The notes: generated by a model from the sequence alone, not told the origin. A stretch of 64,000 bases of DNA from Opitutaceae bacterium (GCA_016794785.1 JAEUHC010000019.1:186001-250000), one strand, 5' to 3'; shown: positions 27,910 through 36,008, numbered from the stretch's first letter. A program made the numbers and translations.

Positions 27910-27930
27910 GGGCGGGTCTGTGACCCACCC
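27910..27930. repeat. palindromic repeat, copy 1
   Basis: GGGCGGGTC, TGT, GACCCACCC: an almost perfect hairpin with one mismatch. A sister copy lies at 28341-28364, and the two bracket the orphan gene at 28027-28311. This one begins seven bases upstream of the gmhB start codon. REP-like or transcript-stability roles are possible. Confidence 0.6.
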
Positions 27931-28026
27931 TCGTATGCTTATCAGCGATGAGCTGCGACGCGGGTTTCCGCGCAGTGTCGGTCAGCACGGTGCATGACAA
28001 GCAGTGATGCTAGCTTGGGAGTCATG

Positions 28027-28311
28027 CTAGGCCTCAAAGTAAGGAACAGAAAGGTTACGTTCACGAGCGCATGAAGAGCAGAGGCAAACTGGTGAAACCT
28101 CATGACGGCCTATCGGAGAGATATACCATTTAGCCTTCATGGCGATCCGTGCTTGCCGCTTCACCTTGTCGGAAAATGAGGAGTGTCCGACGTCATCGTT
28201 GAGACTGGCGTCGAAAAGCGCATCGCAATCACGGCAGCGCAAAGTTAGGTTCGCTTGCAGGTAGAACTCATAGGTTTCAATGCCCCCAGCGGAAATGGGA
28301 AGATAGTCCAT
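28027..28311 (-). CDS. orphan small protein with paired CxxC motifs
   Basis: 94 residues with CRDC and, near the C-terminus, CLCSSC, which would make a zinc-binding module. No family recognised. Its DNA is visibly less GC-rich than the surrounding heptose genes, and two copies of a palindromic repeat flank it (27910-27930, 28341-28364), so it looks like an inserted cassette splitting gmhB from gmhA. The ATG at 28311 gives MDYLPISAGG; no strong ribosome-binding site is visible. It could be translated with the operon or be a decaying passenger. Confidence 0.5.
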   Translation of the reverse strand: MDYLPISAGGIETYEFYLQANLTLRCRDCDALFDASLNDDVGHSSFSDKVKRQARIAMKAKWYISPIGRHEVSPVCLCSSCARERNLSVPYFEA

Positions 28312-28340
28312 AGATTATTTGCCGAACAGTGGAGGTCGAA

Positions 28341-28364
28341 GGGCAGGTCTGTGACCCGCCCTAC
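28341..28364. repeat. palindromic repeat, copy 2
   Basis: GGGCAGGTC, TGT, GACCCGCCC followed by TAC. It differs from copy 1 at two stem bases that keep most of the pairing. It ends two bases before the gmhA stop codon region (minus strand), so on that strand it follows gmhA directly and could act as a transcript-stabilising hairpin. Confidence 0.6.
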
Positions 28365-28366
28365 TC

Positions 28367-28969
28367 TTAGGGCTTCGCGACCGACTCCCACTTCGTCTGG
28401 TTCACCTTTAGATCGGGGTGCGAGACGAAGAGGTGCCAGATCACCGCTTGGAAGGCTTCGCTGTGCGGGGTGATGTTGTTGGCATTGACGACCGGCACGA
28501 TCACGCAGGCGTCGGCGACCTTGGCCGTGTAGCCGCCATCCTTGCCGACGATGCCGATCACGCGCGCGCCCACCTGCTTCGCCAGCTGCAGGGCGAGGAC
28601 GAGGTTGGGGGAGACGTTTTTCTCCAGGTTGCCGCCGCCGACCGAGAAGATGAGGAGCGCATCCTCCTTTTTCAGGCGTGAACCCCGGAGCCATTCGGCA
28701 AAGACGCTGGCCCAGCCCTCGTCGTTGGTGCGGGCGGTGAGTTCGGAGACGTTGTCGGTGGGGGCGTAGCACTCAAGGCCGCCGATTTTGCGGAAATCGT
28801 TCACGGCGTGCGAGGCGTTGGCCGCGCTGCCGCCGACGCCGAGGATGAACAGGCGCCCGCCGCGCGTGCGGACGGCGACGAGTTCGCGGACGCATTTTTC
28901 GCAGTCCTCGGGATTGAGCTTCGAGACGATCTCGGCCGTCTCCTTCAGGTGTTGGGCGGAATAGGACAT
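28367..28969 (-). CDS. gmhA: SIS-domain phosphoheptose isomerase
   Basis: 200 residues, the usual GmhA length. The SIS fold shows LGVGGSAANASHAVNDFRKI (about 43-62), the Ser-rich phosphate loop, then FSVGGGNLEKNVSPNL, VIGIVGKDGGYTAKVAD and CVIVPV. It converts sedoheptulose-7-phosphate to D-glycero-D-manno-heptose-7-phosphate in the cytoplasm. The assignment is strengthened by the adjoining nucleotidyltransferase gene, only seven bases away, and by the kinase and phosphatase genes of the same pathway. A generic SIS isomerase for another sugar phosphate is the alternative. Confidence 0.88.
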   Translation of the reverse strand: MSYSAQHLKETAEIVSKLNPEDCEKCVRELVAVRTRGGRLFILGVGGSAANASHAVNDFRKIGGLECYAPTDNVSELTARTNDEGWASVFAEWLRGSRLKKEDALLIFSVGGGNLEKNVSPNLVLALQLAKQVGARVIGIVGKDGGYTAKVADACVIVPVVNANNITPHSEAFQAVIWHLFVSHPDLKVNQTKWESVAKP

Positions 28970-28976
28970 GGAGGGA

Positions 28977-29705
28977 TTATTGGGGCGCGAGTGTGCCGGA
29001 GCGGAGCAGCGCGTCGAGTTCGTTGAGGCCCTCGTGCGAGCCGATTTCGTAGAAGCGCTGCTTCATCTCGTAGCCGGCGAGCTGGCCGCGCGCGCAGAGC
29101 TGGGTTTGCACCGCCGCGAGATCGACCACGGCGTCGCGTGGGAACCCATCGAAGGCCGCGGCGTGAAACACACCCAGACCGTAGTCGATGTGGCGCATGG
29201 CCGAAGTGCGGTGCTTTTTGTCGTAGGCCTTGATCGTGCCGCTCGCGAACTCGACATTGCTCGTGTCGTAGCGGCCGTGGTTTTCGTAGACGGTCATGAG
29301 GCCGAGCTTGCCGCTGCGCAGGAAAAAATCTCCGACCGCGCGGTAGTCGATCGGCAGGTAGCTGTCACCGTAGAGCACGTAGAACGCATCGCCGAGCTTG
29401 GGCAGGGCGGCGATGAGCGCGCCGCCGGTCCCGAGGAGCTTGGGGCCGTCGAACGCATACTCGATCTGCACGCCCCACTTCGCGCCGTCGCCGTAGAGCT
29501 CGACGATCTTCTCGCCGAGGTAGCCCACGCAGAGCACGATTTTCGTGAGGCCGTTTTTTTTCAGCAGGCGGAGCTGGTGGGAGAAAAACGGCTCGCCCGC
29601 GACTTCGACGAGGAGCTTGGGGATTTTTTCCGTGATGGGCCGCAGGCGCGTGGCCATGCCGCCAGCGAGCAGGGCGACAGGCAAAGAAGAAACCTGAGGA
29701 AGCAT
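28977..29705 (-). CDS. hddC: sugar-1-phosphate nucleotidyltransferase, HddC-like
   Basis: 242 residues. The nucleotide-binding start is VALLAGGMATRL followed by KIPKLLVEVAGEPF, and later LLGTGGALIAALP, VLYGDSYLPIDY (metal site) and FYEIGSHEGLNEL. These fit NTP-transferases that activate heptose-1-phosphate with GTP (HddC). Length is right. The ATG at 29705 gives MLPQVSSLPVALLAGG; the more upstream ATG at 29789 was rejected because it lies inside the four-helix-bundle gene. The first eight codons lie within an inverted repeat (29682-29720) of the inserted four-helix-bundle cassette, so the native start may have been altered by that insertion. Confidence 0.85.
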   Translation of the reverse strand: MLPQVSSLPVALLAGGMATRLRPITEKIPKLLVEVAGEPFFSHQLRLLKKNGLTKIVLCVGYLGEKIVELYGDGAKWGVQIEYAFDGPKLLGTGGALIAALPKLGDAFYVLYGDSYLPIDYRAVGDFFLRSGKLGLMTVYENHGRYDTSNVEFASGTIKAYDKKHRTSAMRHIDYGLGVFHAAAFDGFPRDAVVDLAAVQTQLCARGQLAGYEMKQRFYEIGSHEGLNELDALLRSGTLAPQ

Positions 29706-29720
29706 GAAAGAAGAAAGCAG
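29682..29720. repeat. left inverted repeat of the four-helix-bundle cassette
   Basis: Forward strand reads CAAAGAAGAAA, then AAAGAAGAAAGCAG 14-15 bases later. The reverse complement of 30092-30131 gives the same two blocks at nearly the same spacing, with several mismatches between. It overlaps the first codons of hddC. Confidence 0.55.
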
Positions 29721-29727
29721 AAACGGT

Positions 29728-30117
29728 TCAGCGGCGCGAAGCGCGCGCGCGGCGAAGGATCGTTGAGAGGATGGCGATGAGTTGGCCAACTTCGGAAGTT
29801 AGGACGGCGAGCGGCTTGGTGTCGCCGAGCTGAACGCGGGCGCAGAGGAGCAGCCAGTATTCGGTTTCGGCGGCCTCCTTGACTGCGATGGCTACTTTAT
29901 GGGCGAAATCGTCCGGCGATTCGGCACGATTGGCTTCGCGATAATTCGCGCCGACGGACGTGCCGGAGCGCAATAATTGCCGGCCGATGACTTGGCCGGA
30001 GTCGGAACGTGGCAACGCCGAGACAAAGCTCACGACCTGCACGGCGAACGCCAGCGTGCGCTCCTCCAGCTCTGCGCCGACGCGAGCCGGCTGATTTCTT
30101 CTTTCTGCTGTTTCCAA
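29728..30117 (-). CDS. four-helix-bundle protein (23S rRNA intervening-sequence protein family)
   Basis: 129 residues, the typical size of the TIGR02436 family (often called S23/IVS protein). Family marks are AVQVVSFVSALP, QLLRSGTSVGANYREANRA (about 46-64) and EAAETEYWLLLC. The start is TTG at 30117 (METAERRNQ). In many genomes such genes are free-standing or sit in rRNA inserts; here it interrupts hddC and hddA and is bracketed by 40-base imperfect inverted repeats, so the transcript could fold with the gene in the loop. Function unknown in general. Confidence 0.82.
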   Translation of the reverse strand: METAERRNQPARVGAELEERTLAFAVQVVSFVSALPRSDSGQVIGRQLLRSGTSVGANYREANRAESPDDFAHKVAIAVKEAAETEYWLLLCARVQLGDTKPLAVLTSEVGQLIAILSTILRRARASRR

Positions 30118-30131
30118 GATTTCTTCTTTGT
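30092..30131. repeat. right inverted repeat of the four-helix-bundle cassette
   Basis: Forward strand reads TTTCTTCTTTCTGCTG then TTTCTTCTTTGTC. It contains the TTG start and first codons of the four-helix-bundle gene and lies six bases from the stop of the kinase gene. Pairs with 29682-29720. Confidence 0.55.
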
Positions 30132-30136
30132 CCGCC

Positions 30137-31120
30137 TCAGTTCTGGGCGACCACCTTGGTGCCCTCGAAGTCGAAGCGGAAGCGGACTTCCTGCAGGCCT
30201 TTTCCGCGCATCGCCTGACGGAGCTTCTTTTTGTCGCCGGCGTAGAACATCAGGAAGCCGCCGCCGCCGGCGCCGATGAGTTTGCCGCCCAGGGCGCCGT
30301 TGGCCATCGCGTGGTCATACCAGTCGTTGATGTGCGCGTTGCTCATGCCGGAGCTGCGGGCTTTTTTGCGCTGCCAGTGGACATCCATCAGCCTGGCGAA
30401 CTCGTCGAGGTTGCCACCTTCGAGCGCTTCGAGGGATTTGTAGCCGAGTTCCTTCGTGAAGTGCAGGTTGTCGAGCATCGCGCGGTCGTTGCTCTTGGAC
30501 TTGTCGTTTTGGTCCTTGAGGATCGCGGAGGCACTGCGGCTGTAGCCGGTGAAGAAGAGCAGCAGGTTGTCCTCGAGGTTGAAGAGCGTCTCCTCGGAGA
30601 TCGCGCAGGGCCGGTATTCGACGCGGCCATCCTTGTGAAAGGTGAAGGCCGTGATGCCGCCGACGGCCGCGATGTATTGGTCCTGCTTGCCGATGGGTTC
30701 GCCGAGCTTGTTGAGCTCGATGTCGCAGGCTTGTTCGGCGAGTTCGGCGGGCGAGACGAGCGTGCGCTTCGACGTGTGCAGGGCCTTGAGGAGCGCGGTC
30801 GTGAAACTGCCGCTCGAGCCCAGCCCGGTGCCGCCGGGGATGTCGGCCATGGAGGTGAGCTCGAGGTGCGGATCGGTCACGCCGGTGAGCTTGAGCGCCT
30901 CGCGGATGATCGGGTGCTCGATCTCGGCGACGGAGGCGACACGCTCGAGCTTGGAGTATTTGACAATGATCTCGGGCTGAAACGTGCGGTGCTGGGTAAT
31001 GTAGATGTATTTGTCGATGGCCGCCGCGACGAGGAAGCCGCCGTGCTCGCGGTAGTAGGAGGGCAGGTCGGTGCCGCCGCCGCCGAGCGAGACACGAAGG
31101 GGGGAACGGGTGATGATCAT
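30137..31120 (-). CDS. hddA: GHMP kinase, D-glycero-D-manno-heptose-7-phosphate 1-kinase
   Basis: 327 residues. Starts MIITRSPLRVSLGGGGTDLP, the HddA-type N-terminus. The GHMP ATP loop is PGGTGLGSSGSFTTALL (about 95-112), and the third motif is KLIGAGGGGFLMFY near the C-terminus. KQDQYIAAVGGI is also typical. It phosphorylates heptose-7-phosphate at C1 with ATP. Together with gmhA, gmhB and hddC the full route from sedoheptulose-7-phosphate to GDP-heptose is present. The related L-fucokinase/GHMP branch is the alternative. Confidence 0.88.
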   Translation of the reverse strand: MIITRSPLRVSLGGGGTDLPSYYREHGGFLVAAAIDKYIYITQHRTFQPEIIVKYSKLERVASVAEIEHPIIREALKLTGVTDPHLELTSMADIPGGTGLGSSGSFTTALLKALHTSKRTLVSPAELAEQACDIELNKLGEPIGKQDQYIAAVGGITAFTFHKDGRVEYRPCAISEETLFNLEDNLLLFFTGYSRSASAILKDQNDKSKSNDRAMLDNLHFTKELGYKSLEALEGGNLDEFARLMDVHWQRKKARSSGMSNAHINDWYDHAMANGALGGKLIGAGGGGFLMFYAGDKKKLRQAMRGKGLQEVRFRFDFEGTKVVAQN

Positions 31121-31127
31121 CGGCTGA

Positions 31128-31160
31128 ATTTACGATTTGGGATTTTCGATTTACGATTGC
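31128..31160. repeat. AT-rich periodic repeat between hddA and the oxidoreductase
   Basis: Two copies of TTTACGATT (31130-31138, 31150-31158) with GATTTTCGATT overlapping between them, about 20 bases apart. The block is much more AT-rich than its surroundings. Could be a binding site or a dispersed repeat; no function can be read. Confidence 0.45.
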
Positions 31161-31209
31161 GGCGGGCGGTGGTGTGGCGGGCGTTGAGCAACGAGATGAC
31201 AAGCGAGGG

Positions 31210-32238
31210 CTACAAACCCGCCACTGAAACCGGATAGCCGCTGCGGCGGTAGATGGCTTCGACGATTTCGAGCGTGCGGATGCCTTGGTCGAGTCCGGAC
31301 GAGGGCTCTCGGCCGAGACGGATGTCGTCGATGAAGGCCCGCGTCTCGATTGCCCAGGAGTCGTCGGTGGGGAAATCGTGGATCTCCGGCGTGGTCGGCT
31401 TGCCGAGCATCTCGGCGGGCATGGGGTAGTGGATGAGCTTTTCCAGCCCGTAGCTGCCGCCCAGCCCGTCGATGATGATCTTGCCGGTGCGGCCGTAGAG
31501 CTCGAGGGAGAACATGTTCTTCCACTCGGTGCAGCTCACGTGGAGCCACGCGGTTTGGTTGGTGGCGGTGCGCAGGGAAACGAAGGCGTTGTCGTCGACC
31601 TTCATGTCCCAAAACGAAGTTGTCGCGTGGCCCTCGACGGTGGGGAACTCGCCGAGAAACCAGCCCGCGAGATCGATGAGATGGACGCCCTGATCGATTA
31701 GCTCGCCGCCGCCGGCGAGCGCGGGATCGGCGCGCCACTCGCGGTCGTAGCCCTTGCGGCCGCCGTGGCCGTAGCGGGCGCGGAGAAACATGAGCGGGCC
31801 GAGCGCGCCGGCATCGACGATCTCGCGGGCCTTTAGCAGCGCGCCGTGGCACCGGTGGTTGTAGCCGATGCGCACGCGGACGCCCGCGGCCCGGGCGGCC
31901 TCGCGCACGGCGCGGAGCTGGGCGGCGTTGAGCGCGCCGGGTTTCTCCACCAGCACGTGCTTGCCGGCGCGCACGGCGGCGAGCGCAATGGGAGCGAGCG
32001 AGGCGTTGAGCGTCGCGACGATCACGGCGGTCACACGCGCGTCGGCCAACACCGTCGCGGTGTCCGTGACCGCCACACAGCCCGGCGCCAGCTGCGCGAG
32101 GGCGGCGGCGCGGGTCGCGTCGAGGTCGCACGTGTAGAGCAGCGGAGGGTTTTTCCCGAGGGCAGCGACGCGTTTGCGCCCGATCAGGCCGCAGCCGATG
32201 ACGGCGAATTGGGGTTGCTCGGTGCTGGCGCGGTTCAT
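31210..32238 (-). CDS. Gfo/Idh/MocA-family NAD(P)-dependent oxidoreductase
   Basis: 342 residues. The N-terminal Rossmann motif is VIGCGLIGRKR (about 13-23), and the family's EKPGALNAAQ motif is near residue 97. The C-terminal domain has WDMKVDDNAFVSLRT and a long helix-rich end. In sugar clusters such enzymes oxidise or reduce nucleotide sugars, often at C3. It begins a minus-strand unit and is divergent from the membrane gene at 32301, with 62 bases between their start codons, so a shared promoter region is likely. Substrate not determinable; the heptose neighbours make a heptose derivative possible. Confidence 0.82.
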   Translation of the reverse strand: MNRASTEQPQFAVIGCGLIGRKRVAALGKNPPLLYTCDLDATRAAALAQLAPGCVAVTDTATVLADARVTAVIVATLNASLAPIALAAVRAGKHVLVEKPGALNAAQLRAVREAARAAGVRVRIGYNHRCHGALLKAREIVDAGALGPLMFLRARYGHGGRKGYDREWRADPALAGGGELIDQGVHLIDLAGWFLGEFPTVEGHATTSFWDMKVDDNAFVSLRTATNQTAWLHVSCTEWKNMFSLELYGRTGKIIIDGLGGSYGLEKLIHYPMPAEMLGKPTTPEIHDFPTDDSWAIETRAFIDDIRLGREPSSGLDQGIRTLEIVEAIYRRSGYPVSVAGL

Positions 32239-32300
32239 TCCGTGGTCGTTAATGACGAAGGCGAAGGCAACGCGCGCGACGACGCAAGTGAGGTTTTGAG

Positions 32301-34661
32301 ATGAGCCGGGCCGAGCGCATCCTCGTCTTCGGGCTCTGCGCCGTGGTGGGCGCGTTCTATTGCTGGACGGTGTGGTCCACCGGCGAGGACTGGCGGCGCG
32401 ACGACAACCGGCGCGACTATTACAACCGGCTGATCGACGGATGGCTCGACGGGCAGCTGCACATGAAGACGGAGGTGCCGGCCGAGCTGCTCGCCCTCAA
32501 GAACCCCTACGATCCGGCGGAGCGGCGGCCGGGGCTCGGGCTGCACGACGCGTCCTTTTACCGCGGCAAGTATTACCTCTACTTCGGCGTGGCGCCGGCG
32601 CTGACGCTGATGCTGCCCTATCGGATCGTGACCGGGACGGACATGCCTTTGCAGGCGGCGATTCTGGTGTTCGTGTTCGGGGGCTTTCTCGCGAGCGTCG
32701 CGTTGTTTTGCGCGGTCCGGCGGCGGTATTTTCCGGAGTCGGGCCGGCTCGTGCTCGCGATCGGCGTGCTCACCCTGGGCTGCTGCGGGGCCTGGCTGGT
32801 GCTGCTACGGCGGCCCGAGATGTGGGAGCTGCCGATCGGCGGCGGCTACTGTTTTGCGATGCTAGCGCTGCTGGCATTGTGGCGGAGCCTGCATGCGGCC
32901 GAGGGGCGCGGGCGGTTGCGATGGCTCGCGGCGACCGCGTTATTGCTTGGTCTAGCGATTGGGTCGCGGCCGACGTATTTGCTGACGCTACCGCTGCTGG
33001 CGGCGCCGATGCTCTGGTGGTGGCGCCGGGAAAAACGCCTCCCACGGCGCGAGCTCGCGGCGGCGATTGCACCGCTGGCGATCGTGGGGGCGGCGATGGC
33101 GTGGCATAACTGGGCTCGTTTCGATAACCCGCTCGAGTTTGGCCAGGCCTACCAGTTCAGCCTCGATTACGAATCGAAGCTGCCGCACTTCGCGGCGCGC
33201 TACGTGCCCTACAACCTGCAGGCCCACTTCCTGAGCGCGGCGGAGTGGCAGCGGTATTTTCCGTTCATCAAGCCGGGCAATCCCGGGCCGGCACCGGCGG
33301 GCTACACGATCCACCGCGGCGACATCTATGGCGTGCTGGCGAACTATCCGCTCGCGTGGCTCGCGTTTCTCGCGCCGCTCGCGCTGTGGCGGCGCAACCC
33401 GGAGGAGCGCGGGCCGCTGGGCACGTGGCTGGCCGCGGTGGCGCTGTTGTTCGGCACCGTGGGGCTGGTGATGGTCTCTTTCTTCAGTTCGCTGTCCCGC
33501 TACCAGGTGGATTTCATGCCGGCCTTCATGGTGCTCGCGGTCGTCGGCCTGCTCGCGCTGGAGCGCTGGCTGCCGGCTCGGGCCCGCATGCTGGCCGGAG
33601 CGGCGGCGGGCTTGGCGGCGGCCTTTGGCGTGGTCTTTGGCGTGCTCTTCAGCCTCCAATTCGACGGTTTGCTCAGGGAGCATTCGCCCGCCATCGAGCG
33701 CCGGGTCGCGCTCCTGCTCAACCATGTGCCGGCGCTGATCGAGCGTGGGCTGGGCGTGAAGCATGGCCCGATCGAGCTGACGTTGAAATGGGCTGCTCAC
33801 CCGCCGGCGGGAGACGAAACCCTCGTCACCATCGGGCGGGCGCCGCGTGAGGATCGGCTGGTCGCGCGGCACTCGGGCGACGGCCGCGTGCGGCTGGGCT
33901 TCATCCCGGCCGACGCCGCCGAGCGCTTCAGCGAACACCTCGTGCTGGTCCCGGGACAGCCGCATCGGGTGACGGCGTCGATCGTGTCGCTCCTGCCCCC
34001 GGCGACGCATCCTTATTTTTCGGGGCGCACGCGGGAGGAAATCCGTGCGCTGCTGCGCCGCGCCGAGATCACCTGGGACGGCGCGTCGGTGCTGCGGGAG
34101 CATCTCCGCCTGGATCGCGCCGGTGCCGGCCTCGTGCGGGTGGGCCGCGCGGAGTCGTGGCGCCGGATCGCGGAGGCGGGCAGCGCGTTGCCCGGCGAGC
34201 CCGCGCTGGCCGGAGCAGGCGATACGCTGCGCCTGCGCGTGCGCCTGCGCGCCCAGCCGGCGGGCACGCGGGAGCCGCTGGTGGTCACGGGCCGCAGCGG
34301 CGCGGGCGAGATGATGATCCTTGAGCACCGCGGTGGCGGCGAAGTGCGCTTTGTGCTCGATTCCTGGGGACAGCCGATGCGGGCGAGCCGGCCCGTGCGG
34401 ATCGATTTTGCGACGGAACATACCCTCGAAATCACTCTCGGCGCACTCGCGACAGTCGATGATGCAACGGAAGTGCGCGGCGCCCATGCCGGTCCGGTGC
34501 GGGTGGCGCTGGATGGAGCGGTCGTGTGGGAGGAGCGCAGCGATTACCACGTGGCCGAGCACGCGGAGGTCTATGTCGGGCGCAACCCGATCGGGGGCAC
34601 GAGCTGCGGGCTGGCGTTCTCGGGCGAAATTCTCAGCGCGGAGCGAGTGCGCCGCGAATGA
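32301..34661 (+). CDS. GT-C-like membrane protein with C-terminal beta domain ('YFGP' family)
   Basis: 786 residues. N-terminal TM, then an acidic loop (DNRRDYYNRLIDGWLDGQLH) and KYYLYFGVAPALTLMLPYRI (about 94-113), which match FGPTPALLRLPF in 38703-40184 and 41698-43872. About a dozen TM segments follow. The C-terminal 250 residues are a soluble beta-rich region whose end (REPLVVTGRSG, VRVALDGAVVWEE) matches the N-terminal domain of 41698-43872. It is in the opposite strand to the genes on both sides. Glycosyltransferase activity is inferred from the topology and acidic loop. Confidence 0.7.
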   Translation: MSRAERILVFGLCAVVGAFYCWTVWSTGEDWRRDDNRRDYYNRLIDGWLDGQLHMKTEVPAELLALKNPYDPAERRPGLGLHDASFYRGKYYLYFGVAPALTLMLPYRIVTGTDMPLQAAILVFVFGGFLASVALFCAVRRRYFPESGRLVLAIGVLTLGCCGAWLVLLRRPEMWELPIGGGYCFAMLALLALWRSLHAAEGRGRLRWLAATALLLGLAIGSRPTYLLTLPLLAAPMLWWWRREKRLPRRELAAAIAPLAIVGAAMAWHNWARFDNPLEFGQAYQFSLDYESKLPHFAARYVPYNLQAHFLSAAEWQRYFPFIKPGNPGPAPAGYTIHRGDIYGVLANYPLAWLAFLAPLALWRRNPEERGPLGTWLAAVALLFGTVGLVMVSFFSSLSRYQVDFMPAFMVLAVVGLLALERWLPARARMLAGAAAGLAAAFGVVFGVLFSLQFDGLLREHSPAIERRVALLLNHVPALIERGLGVKHGPIELTLKWAAHPPAGDETLVTIGRAPREDRLVARHSGDGRVRLGFIPADAAERFSEHLVLVPGQPHRVTASIVSLLPPATHPYFSGRTREEIRALLRRAEITWDGASVLREHLRLDRAGAGLVRVGRAESWRRIAEAGSALPGEPALAGAGDTLRLRVRLRAQPAGTREPLVVTGRSGAGEMMILEHRGGGEVRFVLDSWGQPMRASRPVRIDFATEHTLEITLGALATVDDATEVRGAHAGPVRVALDGAVVWEERSDYHVAEHAEVYVGRNPIGGTSCGLAFSGEILSAERVRRE

Positions 34662-34700
34662 GGTTGCGGCGCGGGGGTTTCGCCGCGTCCGATCAGCCCG

Positions 34701-35099
34701 ATGTTCGACTCCCTGCTTACCGATCGCGAAACTCAGCTCCGGCTGCTGCGCTTCCTCGCGGTCGGCGGCGGCTCGGCGCTCGTGCAAATCGCCGTGCTCC
34801 GCGCGCTCAAGGCCCGGCTCGGTGAGACGTGGGCGTTTTCCATCTCATGGGTCGTCTCCACGACCACGCACTATTTCGCCAACCGTTTCTGGGCCTTGCC
34901 GAGCGGGCGCGACGACACGGTGCAGCAGATCGGCGAGTATCTCGTCGCTGTCGGGCTCAGCTACCTGATCAATCTCGGCGCGTTCAAGCTGCTGCGGCAC
35001 CGTTTCAACTTGAGCGCGACGTGGGCGGCACTCTGGGCGATCCCGCCTTCGACGATCGTGGTGTTTTTGATCCTGAACTACCGGGTGTTTCAGCGGTAG
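34701..35099 (+). CDS. GtrA-family small membrane protein
   Basis: 132 residues with four predicted TM segments, the GtrA/DPMS-synthesis fold. Marks are RLLRFLAVGGGSALVQIAV and a central STTTHYFANRFWAL, close to the family's NFxxNRxWTF pattern. GtrA proteins help move polyprenyl-phosphate sugars across the inner membrane, partnering GtrB-type GT2 enzymes such as 43872-44807. It follows the membrane glycosyltransferase-like gene by 40 bases on the same strand. Confidence 0.88.
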   Translation: MFDSLLTDRETQLRLLRFLAVGGGSALVQIAVLRALKARLGETWAFSISWVVSTTTHYFANRFWALPSGRDDTVQQIGEYLVAVGLSYLINLGAFKLLRHRFNLSATWAALWAIPPSTIVVFLILNYRVFQR

Positions 35100-35188
35100 G
35101 GCGAGGCGTCTCGCCGAGCGCGCGCGCGACGGCTCACCGAGGACGGTTTGCCCTGCTCAAAGACGCGAAGCGGGGTCCGTGCCCTACC
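35095..35188. repeat. palindromic element between two converging genes
   Basis: GGTAGGGC at 35095-35102 pairs with GCCCTACC at 35181-35188. Inside is a hairpin GGCGAG, GCGT, CTCGCC (35101-35115 region). It overlaps the stops of both converging genes, so it may serve as a two-way terminator or be a REP-like mobile repeat. Confidence 0.5.
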
Positions 35189-36008
35189 ATTTCCTGCCGC
35201 GCTCTTCGGGCACGATGCGCCGGAGCGTGTAGATGTCGGTGGCGGCGAGGCCGGCCGCGTGCGCGCCGAGCGTCGACCAGGGATCCCACGGCGCGCTGAT
35301 AAGGCGGCCGCTGATGCCGTCGCTGGCGGGCGAGAGCAGCCACTCGACGCAATCGAGCGCCTTTTCCATCGAGCTGCCGCCGGCCGCCTTCTGTTTCTGC
35401 GCGGCAGCGAACTCCGCCTCGCCCACGACCGCGGGGCCGAGAGCGAGGACCTCGTCGGTCAGGCGCGTGTTGATGGCGCCGGGCGCGAGGGCGTTGATGT
35501 CGAAGGCGCGGCTCCGCTCCTCCTCGGCGATGGTCTCGACGAGGCGGACGAGGGCGGTCTTGGCGACGCCGTAGGCGGAGAAATTTGCGCGCGGCTTGGT
35601 GGCGCCGCCGCCGGAGAAGCACACGACTTTTGCGCGGCGCGGGGCGCGCGCGAGCAGCGCGTCGCACGCGCGCAGGGCGTGGAATGTCCCGTCGAGATTG
35701 GCCCGCACGGTCGCGCCCCAATGCACCGGATCGGCGGCGAGGGCGCGGCCGATTTCGCCCTGGAGTCCGGCGGCGCAGACGAGCGCATCGACGTGGGGCC
35801 ACGCGGCGGTGATTTCGGCGAAGGCGTGCGCGACCTCCGGCCACTGCGCGACATCGCAGCGCGTAGCGCGGAACTTGCCCGGGTGCTTGGCGGAAAACTC
35901 CGACTGGTCGGAGCGCGCGAGGCCCCACACGGCGTGGCCGCGCGCGAGCAGCCGCTCGGCGAGGGCGCGGCCGATGCCGGTGCTGGAGCCAGTCACGACA
36001 CAGTTCAT
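35184..36008 (-). CDS. short-chain dehydrogenase/reductase
   Basis: 274 residues, classical SDR. TGSSTGIGRA binds the cofactor (about 6-15), CAAGLQG stands for NAG, and the catalytic Tyr-Lys is YGVAK in NFSAYGVAKTALVRL. INALAPGAINTRLTDEV is the typical post-catalytic stretch. The ATG at 36008 gives MNCVVTGSS. It lies eight bases from the membrane gene upstream, so it is in the same transcription unit. Likely modifies a sugar or lipid in the polysaccharide pathway; substrate unknown. Confidence 0.85.
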   Translation of the reverse strand: MNCVVTGSSTGIGRALAERLLARGHAVWGLARSDQSEFSAKHPGKFRATRCDVAQWPEVAHAFAEITAAWPHVDALVCAAGLQGEIGRALAADPVHWGATVRANLDGTFHALRACDALLARAPRRAKVVCFSGGGATKPRANFSAYGVAKTALVRLVETIAEEERSRAFDINALAPGAINTRLTDEVLALGPAVVGEAEFAAAQKQKAAGGSSMEKALDCVEWLLSPASDGISGRLISAPWDPWSTLGAHAAGLAATDIYTLRRIVPEERGRKW

